Part shown: in pieces, positions 32,295 to 44,115 of the stretch
Position numbering within the stretch: position 1 is the first letter of the stretch
Layout of the letters: every line of letters begins with the position of its first letter
NCBI GenBank assembly: GCA_028752905.1
Contig: JAQNBH010000013.1
Span: 29,508,582-29,572,581, forward strand
Direction of reading: 5' to 3'
DNA length: 64,000 nt
Source: Cladorhizidae sp. MBARI D1340-BT2
Lineage: Eukaryota; Porifera; Demospongiae; Poecilosclerida; Cladorhizidae
Position numbers and translations under genes: made by a program
The notes under the pieces: model-generated
What the model was told of the DNA's origin: nothing
The model's input: the letters and a program-made list of their open reading frames with translations, nothing else
Databases searched by the model: none

Positions 32295-34496
32295 CTAAAA
32301 TATATCAATCTTATTAGAGTACCAGTCAGTAGCATACACAAACCCATCTTGATCTACACACACATCACAATAGTCTCCACCACCAAATGAGGTGACATAG
32401 TCTCCCTCAGTGGTGAACACTACTATCTTACATTCACCATCATCTGCCACATACACGTACTGACCAGCTACACACACACCACATGGAGACTTCAACCTCT
32501 TCACACCATCCTCATCACAGCCAAAGGAGTGTAAGAATGCACCACCATTACTGAAGACTTGAATACTCGAGTTCCCATTATTACTGACGTACACGTTTTG
32601 ATGACTGTCAGGAGATAGGCACCACAATGTGTTTTTATCTGCACCAACAATCTGTCTCACATATTTCAGTTCTCTGTCGTACACCATGATCCTACCTCCA
32701 TTGTCATCATCAGTAACCATCACTTCATCTCCAACTACTGCAACACCGATATGTCCTGGACCTTCGACTTGCTCGACTCTGTGCACTTGAACCTTGCTGC
32801 AGTTCTTGTTCGACTTGAAGATTTGATTAGTGCCTCCATCAGAGTAATAGATGTTGTCTTCACTGTCTACAGCAATACCTCGTAAAGATTGAAATTGATG
32901 TTCCGATTGATTGATACTTCTCAATCTTTTCCCCTCTCTATCCAACACCACGACATCTCCTCCACATACAGTGACTATAAGCTCACCCACGGAGTTGACA
33001 GTGATACCACTAGGCCATGTTACACCACCCCACACCTTGACAGGCTCGTCTAGTTGAGTGGGCGGGATGGGGACAAGCACAGGGAAGGGACTGCCTGCTA
33101 CTTGATGCCCGTCCAATGAGATCGTAAGTTCATGTCGTCCACGGTGAGTGGGTGTGAACTGGATGCGATATTGATTGGCTCCAATTTCTTTGGTGCTGGA
33201 TTTGATGTGAGCTCCACTGTGCCGATACTTCATATGGCAGTCTATTTGAACAGCATGTTTGGCTGGCTTGTTGCCACAGAGTTGAGTGGTGCACAAGACC
33301 ACTTCTGATAACTTCCCAGCCTCAGCCTTGCTGGACACAGTGTTGATGACTAGAGTGATTGGAAGTCCAGTTATCTTAGCCTGGGTCTGGAGGAGCTGCT
33401 CCAGGGCCTCAGCACAGCTCACCTCCACCGCTACATCAACCTCCTCCATTGGCGTTAGCTTCTGACCAGGCTTGGTGCTGTCTTCAATTATTTTTCGCTG
33501 GATCCTACTCTCCATCTCAGTATGTGTGCACATGACCTCATCATCATTGAAACAATGCTTCACACACTGCTCGGTGTAGTCCACAATGCTCTGCACCTCT
33601 GCAAGGGAAATGGAAATGTCCTCCTTTTGTCCTCCAAGCTTCTCCAATTTCTCATACACTCTCTTTTTGGCCTCCTCTAACATCTTCTGCTTGTGCCTTC
33701 CAATGATAGCGTGCAGCTCCTCGAAGGACGTCCCGATGGTGTTGGCTACAGACTCTCCCTGGGCTGCTAGCTCAGATTCCGTGGTCTGTATCTCTTCAAC
33801 AGCACAAGAGAGATTGGCCGCCACTTTTCTCAGAGGCCTCAAGCTCTCCATCAGCTCTTTCCTCTTCTTCTCAGCTGCTAAGTTGGTGAAGTCAAAGTGG
33901 TGGTCCTTGTGGTCCTTTAGTGTGCAGTCACGACAAATTAATACATCACAGTCGAAGCAGAACAGCTTGAGCGACTTTGTGTGAAGTTGGCACTTCTTAG
34001 CAGCATGATCTTTGGGGAGGACATCTTTAGCTCTCTCCATCTTCACCTCATCCAAAGAGAGAACTTCATGGCCATCAAAGACAACTTTCATTCTCAGATG
34101 TGCCTCCACACATTTCTCACATATGAACTTGTCACATTGTCGGCAAAATGATTCAGCTTTGACTGAAGAGGTTGTGCATATCTCACACTTCACCTCCTCC
34201 TTGCTAAGAGCTCTCTTCTGCTTGGCATACAGTTCTTTGAGGCGGTTGAGGGAGAAAGCCGTTTTGAGGCAGTCTACATTGCCATCAGGCAGGGTGGCTT
34301 CATGGCGACACTCTGGGCAAGGGAAAGGCTGGTCTTTGCCTGTCCTGAGGGATAGCTTGAGGATGCAGTGCTTGCAGTAGCAATGGAGGCAAGGGAGGGC
34401 CTTGGGCAGTGTGTAGTGCTCCTGGCAGATGGAACATGTGATCTCCTTCTCTAACTCCATCAAATACTTCTCAGCCTCCTCCATGTCTCTAGCCAT
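32295..34496 (-). CDS. TRIM-NHL protein (RING, two B-boxes, filamin, NHL)
   Basis: A 733-residue intact single-exon gene, probably a cytoplasmic E3 ubiquitin ligase of the TRIM2/3/71 type. RING: residues ~21-63 (CSICQEHYTLPKALPCLHCY, CPECR). B-box 1: ~104-143 (CEICTTSSVKAESFCRQCDK). B-box 2: ~169-200 (CQLHTKSLKLFCFDCDVLIC). A coiled coil covers ~205-340. A filamin-type Ig repeat ends with HRGRHELTISLDGHQVAGSP. NHL beta-propeller repeats fill the C-terminal ~240 residues (GITVNSVGELIVTVCGGDVV, SPCGVCVAGQYVYVADDGEC, VCVDQDGFVYATDWYSNKID). All zinc ligands look present. The Met before ARDMEEAEKYL is the natural start, because the RING begins 20 residues later. A partial paralogue lies at 63.76 kb. 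RNA targets and substrates cannot be read from sequence. Confidence 0.95.
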   Translation of the reverse strand: MARDMEEAEKYLMELEKEITCSICQEHYTLPKALPCLHCYCKHCILKLSLRTGKDQPFPCPECRHEATLPDGNVDCLKTAFSLNRLKELYAKQKRALSKEEVKCEICTTSSVKAESFCRQCDKFICEKCVEAHLRMKVVFDGHEVLSLDEVKMERAKDVLPKDHAAKKCQLHTKSLKLFCFDCDVLICRDCTLKDHKDHHFDFTNLAAEKKRKELMESLRPLRKVAANLSCAVEEIQTTESELAAQGESVANTIGTSFEELHAIIGRHKQKMLEEAKKRVYEKLEKLGGQKEDISISLAEVQSIVDYTEQCVKHCFNDDEVMCTHTEMESRIQRKIIEDSTKPGQKLTPMEEVDVAVEVSCAEALEQLLQTQAKITGLPITLVINTVSSKAEAGKLSEVVLCTTQLCGNKPAKHAVQIDCHMKYRHSGAHIKSSTKEIGANQYRIQFTPTHRGRHELTISLDGHQVAGSPFPVLVPIPPTQLDEPVKVWGGVTWPSGITVNSVGELIVTVCGGDVVVLDREGKRLRSINQSEHQFQSLRGIAVDSEDNIYYSDGGTNQIFKSNKNCSKVQVHRVEQVEGPGHIGVAVVGDEVMVTDDDNGGRIMVYDRELKYVRQIVGADKNTLWCLSPDSHQNVYVSNNGNSSIQVFSNGGAFLHSFGCDEDGVKRLKSPCGVCVAGQYVYVADDGECKIVVFTTEGDYVTSFGGGDYCDVCVDQDGFVYATDWYSNKIDIF

Positions 34497-34512
34497 GGTT
34501 GCAATGTTTATA

Positions 34513-34582
34513 GAGAACTAGTAGTAGAGAAACACTTTAGATACAGAACTAGTAGTAGAGAAACACTTTAGATACAGAACTT
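34513..34582. repeat. Short tandem duplication upstream of TRIM-NHL
   Basis: Two copies of gaactagtagtagagaaaca followed by ctttagatacaga lie 20-85 bp upstream of the start codon, in the presumed 5' UTR or promoter. Confidence 0.8.
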
Positions 34583-34779
34583 CAGCAGCTACAGGAAACA
34601 GTGCAAATCGGGTGTGGCCTTAATTATATTCATGAGCGGTGATGCAAGGCTGCACCCAAAAAAGAGGGTGTGTCATCTGGTATTGCACATGTGCAGAGAC
34701 AAGACTGGGATTGTGTCACATGTTGGTAGTAAGGCAGTACTACACATAAGATGTGTAATTATAATTATTATAATCTCAA

Positions 34780-34980
34780 CTTTCTTTAATGCTGTAGAGA
34801 GAGGAGAGTGGTAGTCATGCAGCCATACATATGTATTGCCCAAGCAGATAAGGAGAACTCTCTCAGGCCTACTGCACATTACATGTCCCATGCCCTCCAC
34901 CAGACCTGATTCTAGGAAACACACTGGTGTGTGTATGTGGGCTAGTAGCCACAAGTTGCCCCTCGAGTTGTCCTCACAGA
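34780..34980. repeat. Dispersed repeat, copy 1
   Basis: gagtggtagtcatgcagcca followed by tacatatg, and later ggaaacacac and gggctagtagccacaag, recur at 37.36-37.50 kb (and partly near 40.06 kb). It may be part of a larger duplicated unit that surrounds the non-LTR relic. Confidence 0.6.
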
Positions 34981-35199
34981 AAATAGCTCAAGCAATACAG
35001 AACACCGTCCACCTGCCGGCCCTACGCCATCCAGGGCTGCTCTGACAGCCACACATGATGGCCACTAGGATTACAACCATCAAGGAACTGAGTGGGAAGT
35101 ACCTGGTGCAGCCAAGAGGCTCATATGAAGAGTAAAAATAAGTCAACAAATACCTGGAGGAGTATATTAAGTTGATTATAGTCAAGTAGTTAAAGTCAA

Positions 35200-36735
35200 A
35201 GTGCCTAAGAGGTGTTGAATATAGTGCTTAAATTGCCCAAGTGCTTTAATGTAATTGGGAGAGAGTCCCAGAGCCTAGCAGTAGCAGGGGAAATGAGAGG
35301 TAAGCAGACTGAGTTCTGCATGGGATTAGCAGATGATTACTGGTCTAGGGTGGAAGGATCGGAGGTTGTGGCAGGGAGGAGGTTGGCTTGGTGGGAGGCT
35401 AGAAGGAAAATCTGTTATTGTGAAGAAGTTTGAAGAAGAAGTTAAGTTTGGCATTATGGCAGCGAGAGGATAGAAATGGAGGATAAAGCTTAGTGAGTAG
35501 GACCATTGTTTACTACACAATTTACAGGTAAAAGTTGAGAGGAAAGATAAGACAATTGAGAGTCCCTGAGGAAAGAACAGTACTCCAGATGAAGGATAAG
35601 AGAAGTGTAGAGGCAAAGAAGAGTAGAAGTGTCTGAATAGCAGTAGAAATGACGGTAGAGAAGACCAAGTAATTTACTGGTCTTGGAAGAGATGTAAAAA
35701 TGTGATAGGCCCAGGATAGAGATGAAGAAAAGAGGATTCCCGGGTACTTGAACTCAGTCACCAACTGAAGTGGAGAACCAGTGGTGCACAGAGGTGGTAG
35801 GGCCTTAGTAAGAAGAGATTGTTTATAAGAAATAAGCATGCATTTAGACTTCATTAGATTAAGTGTGAGAGATTGGGGAAAGCCAGGCAGAGATACAGTT
35901 TAGGTCTTTCTGAAAGAGAGAAAAATCAGAATGAGAATTGATGGGGCGAAAAAGAAGGATTTCATCGGCGTAGAGAATAAGCTTAAAGGAGACAGACAAG
36001 GGCACGTTACACACTCCATTGACATAAGTGATAAAGAAGAGAGGACCTATTATAGATCCCTGAGAGACACCAGAAGATACAGGCACAGGTGAGGAGGTGG
36101 TGCCTGTGACCATCACTTGTTGCAGACGTGCTGAAAGGTAGGAATGAAGCCAGTTAGTGAGGTAACGAAGGAAGTGCAGGAAGGAAAGAAGATCAATTAA
36201 CGGTTTGTGAGGAACAGAATCAAAGGCCTTTTTGAGATCTAGAAAACAAGCGCCTATCAGTTTGAAGAAGAGAGTGAAAGGAATGATTGGCCTAGAGAAG
36301 GGCTGATGAAGTGGACCAGAGGGGAAGAAAACCAAATTGAGAAGAAGAGTTCAATACAGAATTTGTCAAGGAGAGAGTGAATGTGCTTTTCAAGCAGCTT
36401 ACAAATTGGAGAGAGTAATGAAATGGGCCGGTAGTCAGAGGGATTGACAATGAACATTTAGGCTGGGAACAATGAAGGAATCAACTGGAAGACGTTCTTG
36501 AGACAAGGATAAGTTAAAGATATATGTAAGTGGAGCAACTATGGATAGGCATGTGGATTTGAGCATTCTAGAGGAGGTCAAATCAAGGCCAGAAGCTGTG
36601 GAAGAAGGTAAATGAGAAATCAAGCCAGAGAGAATCAGGAAGACAGGATGGTTGAGTGTTTCAACAGATGCCACTTCTGGGCTGCAGTCAGGGATTGTGC
36701 AGTGCCACAGGAAGTTCTGGATGACTTAAATTGAG
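35200..36735 (-). pseudogene. Non-LTR reverse transcriptase (CR1/L2-like), decayed
   Basis: In reading order: ASGLDLTSSRMLKS, SDYRPISLLSPICKLLEKHI, FLDLKKAFDSVPHKPLIDLL, VSSGVSQGSIIGPLFFITYV, and the catalytic region as LYADEILLF where YADD is usual. Then MKSKCMLI, ALPPLCTTG and VTEFKYPGILFSSSLSW, and a C-terminal RT thumb-like LCSKQWS block. The arrangement is that of CR1/L2-type elements, which copy their RNA directly at the target. The second catalytic Asp is Glu, and stops or frame changes near 36335, 35859 and 35520 break it. No endonuclease domain was found; the 5' end meets a minisatellite. Confidence 0.85.
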
Positions 36736-36827
36736 AGTAAATACTAGCAATGTCCAGCAGAGTACAGGCGGGTTGAGGACTGCCATCTGCACCACCATCA
36801 GAGAGGTGTTGTGTGACACAGCAGGGG

Positions 36828-37226
36828 AGGGGAGGGGACATGAGCACAGGCAAGCTGGGGAGGGGAGGACATGAGCACAGGCAAGCAGGGGAGGGGAGGA
36901 CATGAGCACAGGCAAGCAGGGGAGGGGAGGACATGAGCACAGGCAAGCAGGGGAGGGGAGGACATGAGCACAGGCGCAAGCAAGGGAGGGGAGGACATGA
37001 GCACAGGCAAGCAGGGGAGGGGAGGACATGAGCACAGGCAAGCAGGGGAGGACATGAACACAGGCAGGCAGGGGAGGGGAGGACATGAGCACAGACAAGC
37101 AGGGGAGGGGAGGACATGAGCACAGACAAGCAGGGGAGGGGAGGACATGAGCACAGACAAGCAGGGGAGGGGAGGACATGAGCACAGGCAAGCAGGGGAG
37201 GGGAGGACATGAGCACAGGCAAGCTG
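36828..37226. repeat. G-rich minisatellite, 31-bp unit, ~13 copies
   Basis: The unit is gcaggggaggggaggacatg then agcacaggcaa. Since 31 is not a multiple of three, the same peptide appears in three minus-strand frames. Its four G-blocks per unit make G-quadruplexes likely. Confidence 0.95.
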
Positions 37227-37354
37227 GAGTAGGTCAGAAGCTCCCCCCCCACCCAGCCTGGCACTGCATAGCTGTAGGTGTACAAGAACACACACCATCT
37301 CACAAGAAGTCTGAAGGCTCCTCTTACTAACCTCTAATCAATATTTAAAGCACC

Positions 37355-37510
37355 AGATGCTGTGTAGAGAGGAAAGTGATTGTCATGCAGCCATACATAT
37401 CACACAGCACACACATGCACCATACTCACCACCACTAGATCAGGATATTGGTGTGGCTAGGAAACACACACTCTGTGTGGGCTAGTAGCCACAAGGGCTA
37501 GTCTTTTTGT
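37355..37510. repeat. Dispersed repeat, copy 2
   Basis: Related to 34.78-34.98 kb: gtgattgtcatgcagccata and tgtgggctagtagccacaag. The following ggctagtctttttgtctcc recurs at 40.06 kb. Confidence 0.6.
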
Positions 37511-38003
37511 CTCCTAACAAGTGCTGTGACAGAGTGGTGGAGCTCTCTCTCTCTTCAATAATCACATACACACAGAGACATATGCATGCACCAAACACAC
37601 ACACACATATGTATACAGCACCAAACACTCACACACACTCATATAACACACATGCACACACACACAGGGCAAAGGTCATGGTGGTTGCACATCTGCTTCA
37701 ACATTTGGTGTTGGCCTTACACTAGTCACTTGTCCCTTAGAACCCTGTGCTCCCTAATATGGGCATGCCTCCCAGCCTGTGGGAAAATGACTCAAAAGTT
37801 TATTTAAAGTTGATAAATGTTGTGTAAGTGCCTATAAACATGTTTATTAGAATCTCAAACATGTATTTGGTTGCCTCCAGGATAGTCCCTTGCAGCTGCC
37901 ACTGTGTGCAGCAGTCATCAAGCAGAGATGTACCTTGCACTCTGAATTAAATGCTTTGTTATTTGCCATGAAACTAGCTATAGTCCAGTAGTTATATAGT
38001 TAC
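37511..38003. other. Spacer, no gene seen
   Basis: Contains a CA-rich stretch at about 37560-37670. The open frames over it reflect the CA repeat. Confidence 0.5.
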
Positions 38004-38294
38004 TTAGATTAGAGATATACCCCTGCCCCTACCACCACCTCTTCTTCCCCTAGCTCGACCCCTAGCGCTACCACCACATCCTCTCTGTCCTCTACTTCGC
38101 TTTCTACTACTAGCTGAAGGGACCTGATCGTCCGCTTCACTACTCGAGTCTGAGTCGGTCTTACCTCCAGCTGTAGTGGCATCTGAACTAGAATCCTCAG
38201 ACTCGAAGTCGCTGTCATGCCCGTAATTATTACTTAATACTTCTTCTTCATCGCCAGCCAGCACTTGGTCCAGACTCATGAGATTCAACGCCAT
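38004..38294 (-). CDS. Small acidic/RGG-rich open frame
   Basis: A 96-codon frame starts MALNLMSLDQVLAGDEEEVL, has an acidic Ser-rich middle (SDFESEDSSSDAT, SDSSSEADDQVP) and ends in a basic Arg-Gly stretch (RGRARGRRGGGRGRG) that is RGG-like and may bind nucleic acid. No family was recognised. Acidic N-termini of this kind occur in piggyBac-derived proteins, but no transposase domain follows. Upstream (38425-38520) are two copies of a ggccrctcg...aagcctct motif. It may be a first exon, a fragment or a short gene. Confidence 0.35.
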   Translation of the reverse strand: MALNLMSLDQVLAGDEEEVLSNNYGHDSDFESEDSSSDATTAGGKTDSDSSSEADDQVPSASSRKRSRGQRGCGGSARGRARGRRGGGRGRGISLI

Positions 38295-38697
38295 TCGGTC
38301 ACAGTTTATCCAAATTCTAGAAGATACACATCAAAATTAACTAGAAGCTTGGGCGGATCCAGCTGTCCCTACGTAGAATGATGAATATCATTTATTTATA
38401 GCAACTGTCAAAATGTGATTACAAAAGGAAAATTCCCGTCCAAAAAATCGGCCGCTCGATTATATAAGCCTCTATGTATCAGCCGAAAAACCGGCCACTC
38501 GTGTTTAAGCCTCTTCATGGTCAACAATTAGCAGTGAGCATCCTATTAAATGCCCACCAAATGAGATGGAGTTATAAAGTCTACACCTTTTAACTTAGGG
38601 AGTGCAATTGTGGGAGGAGCAATGCTTGGCACGTGCCACTACCATGGTGGGCCATGCAGCACATGGTCTCTGATAAGTCTGAGGGCAAGCACTATTT

Positions 38698-39100
38698 ACC
38701 TGTAGAGGAGGTTCACAACATGCTGCCCTGGCCACTAACAGCAGCCATTGCTGTGCATCTAGAGGAGGTTCACAACATGCTGCCCTGGCCACTAACAGCA
38801 GCCATTGCTGTGCATCTAGAGGAAGGTTCACAACATGCTGCCCAGGCCACTAACAGCAGCCATTGCTGTGCATCTAGAGGAGGTTCACAACATGCTGCCC
38901 TGGCCACTAACAGCAGCCATTGCTGTGTGCATCTAGTAGAGGTTCACAACATGCTGCCTGGCCACTAACAGCAGCCATTGCTGTGCATCTAGAGGAGGTT
39001 CACAACATGCTGTCCTGGCCACTAACAGCAGCCATTGCTGTGCATCTAGAGGAGGTCCACAACATGCTGCCCTGGCCACTCACAGCAGCCATTACATTAG
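38698..39100. repeat. Minisatellite, 57-bp unit, ~7 copies
   Basis: The unit is tagaggaggttcacaacatg, then ctgccctggccactaacagc, then agccattgctgtgcatc. Confidence 0.95.
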
Positions 39101-39235
39101 ACAAATATTTGATGAACTGGTGAACTAGAAAATGCATTATGTTTGCTTGAAAGGAATCAAGCGGCAGTGACCAGGGGTCACATTGGTGTGCTCCATTTGA
39201 GAGCTCAGCAACTTATTGCAGCTATTGTATTTCAA

Positions 39236-39735
39236 CTTTACATCATCCTAGCCATTACCCAGTCACTAACACAAGCCATGGCCTCACCATGCACCAGACC
39301 TCATCCTAGCCATTACGCTGTCACTAACACAAGCCATGGCCTCACCATGCACCAGACCTCATCCTAGCCATTACCCTGTCACTAACACAAGCCATAGCCT
39401 CACCATGCACCAGACCTCATCCTAGCCATTATCCTGTCACTAACACAAGCCATGGCCTCACCATGCACCAGACCTCATCCTAGCCATTACCCTGTCACTA
39501 ACACAAGCTATGGCCTCACCATGCACCAGACCTCATCCTAGCCATTACCCTGTCACTAACACAAGCCATGGCCTCACCATGCACCAGACCTCATCCTAGC
39601 TATTACCCTGTCACTAACACAAGCCATGGCCTCACCATGCACCAGACCTCATCCTAGCCATTACCCTGTCACTAACACAAGTCATGGCCTCAGCATGTAC
39701 CAGACCTCATCCTAGCCATTATCCTGTCATGGCTA
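39236..39735. repeat. Minisatellite, 58-bp unit, ~8 copies
   Basis: The unit is catcctagccattaccctgt, then cactaacacaagccatggcc, then tcaccatgcaccagacct. Confidence 0.95.
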
Positions 39736-39739
39736 GGAT

Positions 39740-40320
39740 ATTACATGGATAGATATTACCCTGACGCCAAAACAAGCCATGGCCTTACTATACACTAGAT
39801 GTCATCCTAGATGAAGTATGCAGCCATTGATGCATGTCAGCTGCTCCACTGCTCAGTGTTGCTTAAGTCTTGCTCTAGTGTAGAGATGAGGTCATCATAA
39901 TTTATGACAACAGGTTGCTGGTGTTGAAGTCTCCTCAAGCATACCGGGTTGCCTTGGAATGTGGTATGCAGCTATATATAGTGTTCTGTTCGGCGGTGCC
40001 CACACATTTTCTACATCTCTATCACACACACATGCACACACACACACACATACATACAGGCTAGTCTTTTTGTCTCCAAACAGGTGGTGTGAGACAGTGG
40101 TAGAACTCCCTTATCTCTTTAATTAAAATATTATATGTACACACATATTGTATTTATCTATTCATCTATCTATCTATCCATCTATCTATGAAATAGAGAT
40201 GTAGATTGATGGCTATGTATGTGCATAAGCAACACAAGAAGTTTAAAGTTGATTGAGCATTTTATTTTGCAGGTAGACAGACATCTTACAAATTCCATGC
40301 CTCCCCAATCACTTGTCTTT
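39740..40320. other. Spacer with simple repeats
   Basis: Includes a CA run near 40020-40060 and a (tcta)n run near 40150-40190. No gene seen. Confidence 0.5.
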
Positions 40321-40359
40321 TGCTTGGTATAGACCTTGCCAGTGTTTCTGCTAGTCCTG

Positions 40360-40556
40360 GTTGTCCATATCTTATGAGCCTTGAGTTGCCAGCTTTGCTG
40401 ACCCCATCATTGGCCTGGTCCTGGTTGTCCATATCTTATGATGGCCTTGAGTTGCCAGCTTTGCTGAGCCAATCATTAGCCTGGTCCTGGATGTCCATAT
40501 CTTATGAGGGCCTTGAGTTGCCAGCTTTGCTGACCCCATCATTGGCTAGTTAGTGT
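40360..40556. repeat. Tandem repeat, ~66-bp unit, three copies
   Basis: The unit contains ccttgagttgccagctttgc and cctggtcctggttgtccata. Confidence 0.88.
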
Positions 40557-40719
40557 CTTGTATTTCTCCCCCTCCTCCCTCTCTCCCTCCTCTTCTCCAC
40601 CGCCTACTCCTCCTATTTCTCCTCCTGCTCCTGCCCTACCTCCTCCTCATCTACTCCTCTTCCTCCCACATTTAGTGATTGTGGGGTTAGGTTGGGCCAA
40701 TAAGAGAGGAGTCTGTAAT

Positions 40720-42292
40720 CCGTGCAGAAGTACTCTTTGCATATTTCCTTGGAGAGCACCATCTTGCCTTTCAACTGGGAGATCATTGTACTAAGTTGAT
40801 GTTTCTTGATGCTAAAGACTTTAAGTGCAGTCATACTAAAGCAACAGCTGTGTTGAAAGTTATTGCCCAGGATTGTTGGAAAACCATTTCCACAGCAGTT
40901 AGAGAGACGAAATACTTCAGCCTCCAAACTGATGAGACAACTGATATTACCGTTACACAATAACCTGCTATTATGCTTCGATTCTCGATAACACCCAAGG
41001 ACAGGTGAGATGTGTCTTCTTTGCCCTAGAGAGTGTAGAGAGGGCGACTGCAGAGCTGCTATTTAACGCAATCGATAAGCATTTTCAAGAATCCACTACC
41101 CTCTATTATGATAATCTTGTCGGATTAGGTACAGATGGGGCCAATGTAATGTTGGGAGAGCACGAAATTCAGTGATGTCATGGTTATGATGTAAGCAGCC
41201 AGCTTTAGTGGCTCTTCATTGTCACTGTCACATGGTATTATTTCCAGAAGAGCCCAAGGAGGTTGCAACAGTTTGAAGAATTTCAGAGTTTTGTGGAATG
41301 CAAGCCACACAAGTTGTTAAAAGCATGCCAAACACAATGGCTCAGCCTTGAAGCTTGTGTAAATCATCTTATCGAGCAATATGAAGCCTTACTCTCATAC
41401 TTTCAAAGTACTGAGGATAAGCAGGCAGTAGTGAAAAGAGTAAAAATTGTACTTGAAAAGCCTCTGACCAAAGCTTACTTGCTCTTTCTATGTTCTGCAT
41501 TACCAATCGTTAATGATTTCAACAGGTACATGCAGCAGCAATCTCCAATTCTTCATGTTCTCTTCCAAGAGCTCGATGGCTTAATACGCAAATTTCTGTT
41601 GCGGTTCATGAATTCTTAGTACGTGTGTGCTGCTGAACATGTTTCACAAGTGTGTATTGATAACTCAGAAGAGTATCACGAAGTTTTCGTAGGTCACAAC
41701 ACACTATCGTACCTTGTAGAAGAGGAATTATCATCTGAAGATATGTATTTAGGGAGACTATCCAAGCTTGGTGGATTGCTGCAGCCAAGGGAGCTGACAA
41801 ACGATTACCTATGAGTCACAAGTTACTCTCCAATCTCTAATGGCTTCAACCAGGCTTACAACAATACAGTATGGCTGGTCAGGTGCTTGCTCCAGCAGAG
41901 TGTGTTCCTCAGGTAGTTCAAGTTGGTGACAAACCCAGCCTTCAAGAGGAATTTATGGATTTCTGCACATCGCTATTACCTCCTAAAGTCACGGCCTTCA
42001 CAGAGGTGGATAAGTATTAGCATGCAATCAGCCAAATCAAAGACTGCTTGGAAACTGAGTATCGCTACTCCACATTGGCAAAACTCGCAAAAGCCATTCT
42101 AGTTATACCCCATGGCAATGCTGATACCGAACGTTTATTCAGCCACATTGGTCTCAACAAAATGAAGCACAGAAACAGACTAGGAATTTCTACATTAAAT
42201 TCACTTTTAACAGTGCAATTCAATGTTACTCAAAAATGCTATGAATTTAAACTGAACACTGAACTATTAAAGACATGTGTAAATGCACTTTA
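40720..42292 (+). pseudogene. hAT transposase relic, related to the outer element
   Basis: Collinear blocks on the plus strand: VIRAEVLFAYFLGEHHLAFQ, FKCSHTKATAVLKVIAQDCW, KYFSLQTDETTDITVT, FFALESVERATAELLFNAID, YYDNLVGLGTDGANVMLGEH, CQTQWLSLEACVNHLIEQYE and the C-terminal hAT dimerisation stretch VIPHGNADTERLFSHIGLNK. It is similar to the minus-strand hAT at 30.14-31.28 kb but keeps the C-terminal part that one lacks. Stops and frame changes are frequent. No TIRs or TSD were located. Confidence 0.8.
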
Positions 42293-42299
42293 GTATGTT

Positions 42300-42860
42300 A
42301 ATTCTCATGAAATTTTTGTTTGGATTTGCCAGCCTCTGCAACTATATATAGTACATTGTTGATGTAATGCAATAGTGATTAAACCATCCATGTGGCTGGC
42401 TAGTGATGGTGGGAAGTAAGGTAAACACTCTGGCTGTGATGAGCTAGTTATGTAGCAGACCCTTTACCAAATCACTACACTTTTTGGTTTTGTTGGGCTG
42501 GGTCTGAGGGCACATACCAGACGAGTACCATCCCTTCCGGTGGAGTTCTGGATGAGCACTTAACAGGTGTGGGGGTGCAGGCAGTGGTGCGTGTGAATAG
42601 GGGAGGGTTGGTGCTAAAGGTTGTAAGGGTGTGGTCTAGTATATGGGATCCTAGTATGTGTGAGATGGGCATTGTTTACGATTCTATTTACTCTAGGAAG
42701 GAATCATGCAGGAGGTGTGGCATTCTTGTTCATGGTGGAGCTGGTTGGGAAGAGCTGATGTGGGCGGAGTAGCCTTTTAGATTAGAATGAAGCTCCTGTA
42801 TATCCTTGATTAGAGCATGCCCACCCACTCATAAGTGCATTGCAATGCACATGCTCACAA
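42300..42860. other. Spacer, no gene seen
   Basis: A 67-codon open frame at 42569-42772 has no recognisable motif. Confidence 0.45.
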
Positions 42861-42861
42861 G

Positions 42862-43306
42862 TGAACATGAGTAGATTATATGAAACATGTACAGTCAAAA
42901 ATATATAGTGAACATGAGTAGAGTAAATGAAACATGTTGTCAACAATAATTATAATAATAATTATAGTGAACATGAGTAGAGTATATGAAACATATAGTC
43001 AACAATATATAGTGAACATGAGTAGAGTGTATGAAACATGTAGTCAACAATATATAGTGAACATGAGTAGAGTATATGAAACATGTACAGTCAACAATAT
43101 ATAGTGAACATGAGTAGAGTATATGAAACATGTACAGTAAATAATATATAGTGAACATGAGTAGAGTATATGAAACATGTATATAGTCAACAATATAATT
43201 ATAGTGAACATGAGTATAGTGAACATGAGTAGAGTATATGAAGTCAACAATATATAGTGAACATGAGTAGAGTATATGAAACATGTAGAGTCAACAATAT
43301 ATAGGG
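42862..43306. repeat. Minisatellite A, array 2 (~45-bp unit)
   Basis: About nine or ten units of the same sequence as 2290-2957. Both arrays end with a shared gtgaatct. Confidence 0.95.
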
Positions 43307-43689
43307 TGAATCTATGAGCAGAATAGCTAAGAAGATGGCACCCACTCAAGTCTGCTGGGAGCAGCCAGTGCAGCAGCTGCTAGTGAGACAGCCAAACTCC
43401 ACAATGAAGACATCGAGAGTCTGCCTACCTGTGGAACATGGAAGGCAGCTGACCTGGAAGGAACACTAGATCATGAATAGCCACACAAACAAAGCTATTG
43501 CTACCTGATCAGGATCTGGTGGATTATTACATGAATGCTAGTACACATACAGCTCATGTTCTATAATTGGTAAAGGTTGTCAATAAAGTAAACACGCTTG
43601 TGTTAACTTGATATCGAGTCAAGCTGAGAGTTCTTCAACAGCAGTGGAGCCACCAATGGATACCACAAGTGATATCTATCCACCTTCTC

Positions 43690-44115
43690 CCACTACAAGC
43701 TCACATCTTGAGCCTACTAATGAATACTTTCTCCAGCAAGTGATATTGATACAATTTGTCGAACAGTGAGTGATCTTTCTACTGATGAAAAATACTCACT
43801 TTTGTATAACCACAAACTAGCTAGTCTTTTACCATGGACTCACTCATATGGAACAAATCGTAAGTTTAATTCTTCTTGGCTGGAAAAGTATCCTTGGCTT
43901 CTCTATATATAGCCTTAAGTTGGATGGAGTATTTTGTGGGCCTTGTTTATTGTTATTACCTGGTATTAAGTGAAAAGACAAGGGATTACTTATAAATAGG
44001 ACCTTTTCTAATTGGGGCAAGCTTAGTACAATCTTAAATATGTTTTAACAAATATCCACAAAGAATGGAGAAAGCAAGTTTGATCTTTTGTCTGAATCCC
44101 CCTTTCAAAAATACT
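43690..44115 (+). pseudogene. hAT TTF-type zinc-finger fragment
   Basis: LLPWTHSYGTNRKFNSSWLE then KYPWLLY, and in shifted frames LKLDGVFCGPCLLLL and KDKGLLINRTFSNWGKLSTI, match the N-terminal TTF-finger region of hAT proteins with a DUF4371 core. Only the N-terminal ~130 residues are seen. Confidence 0.7.

Noticed and set aside
36635..37303. Cys/Pro-rich 222-codon minus-strand frame resembling a structural protein
   Set aside because: The 31-bp G-rich minisatellite gives the same peptide in all three minus frames.
38595..39123. Several frames with LEEVHNMLPWPLTAAIAV repeats
   Set aside because: 57-bp minisatellite; frames exist on both strands.
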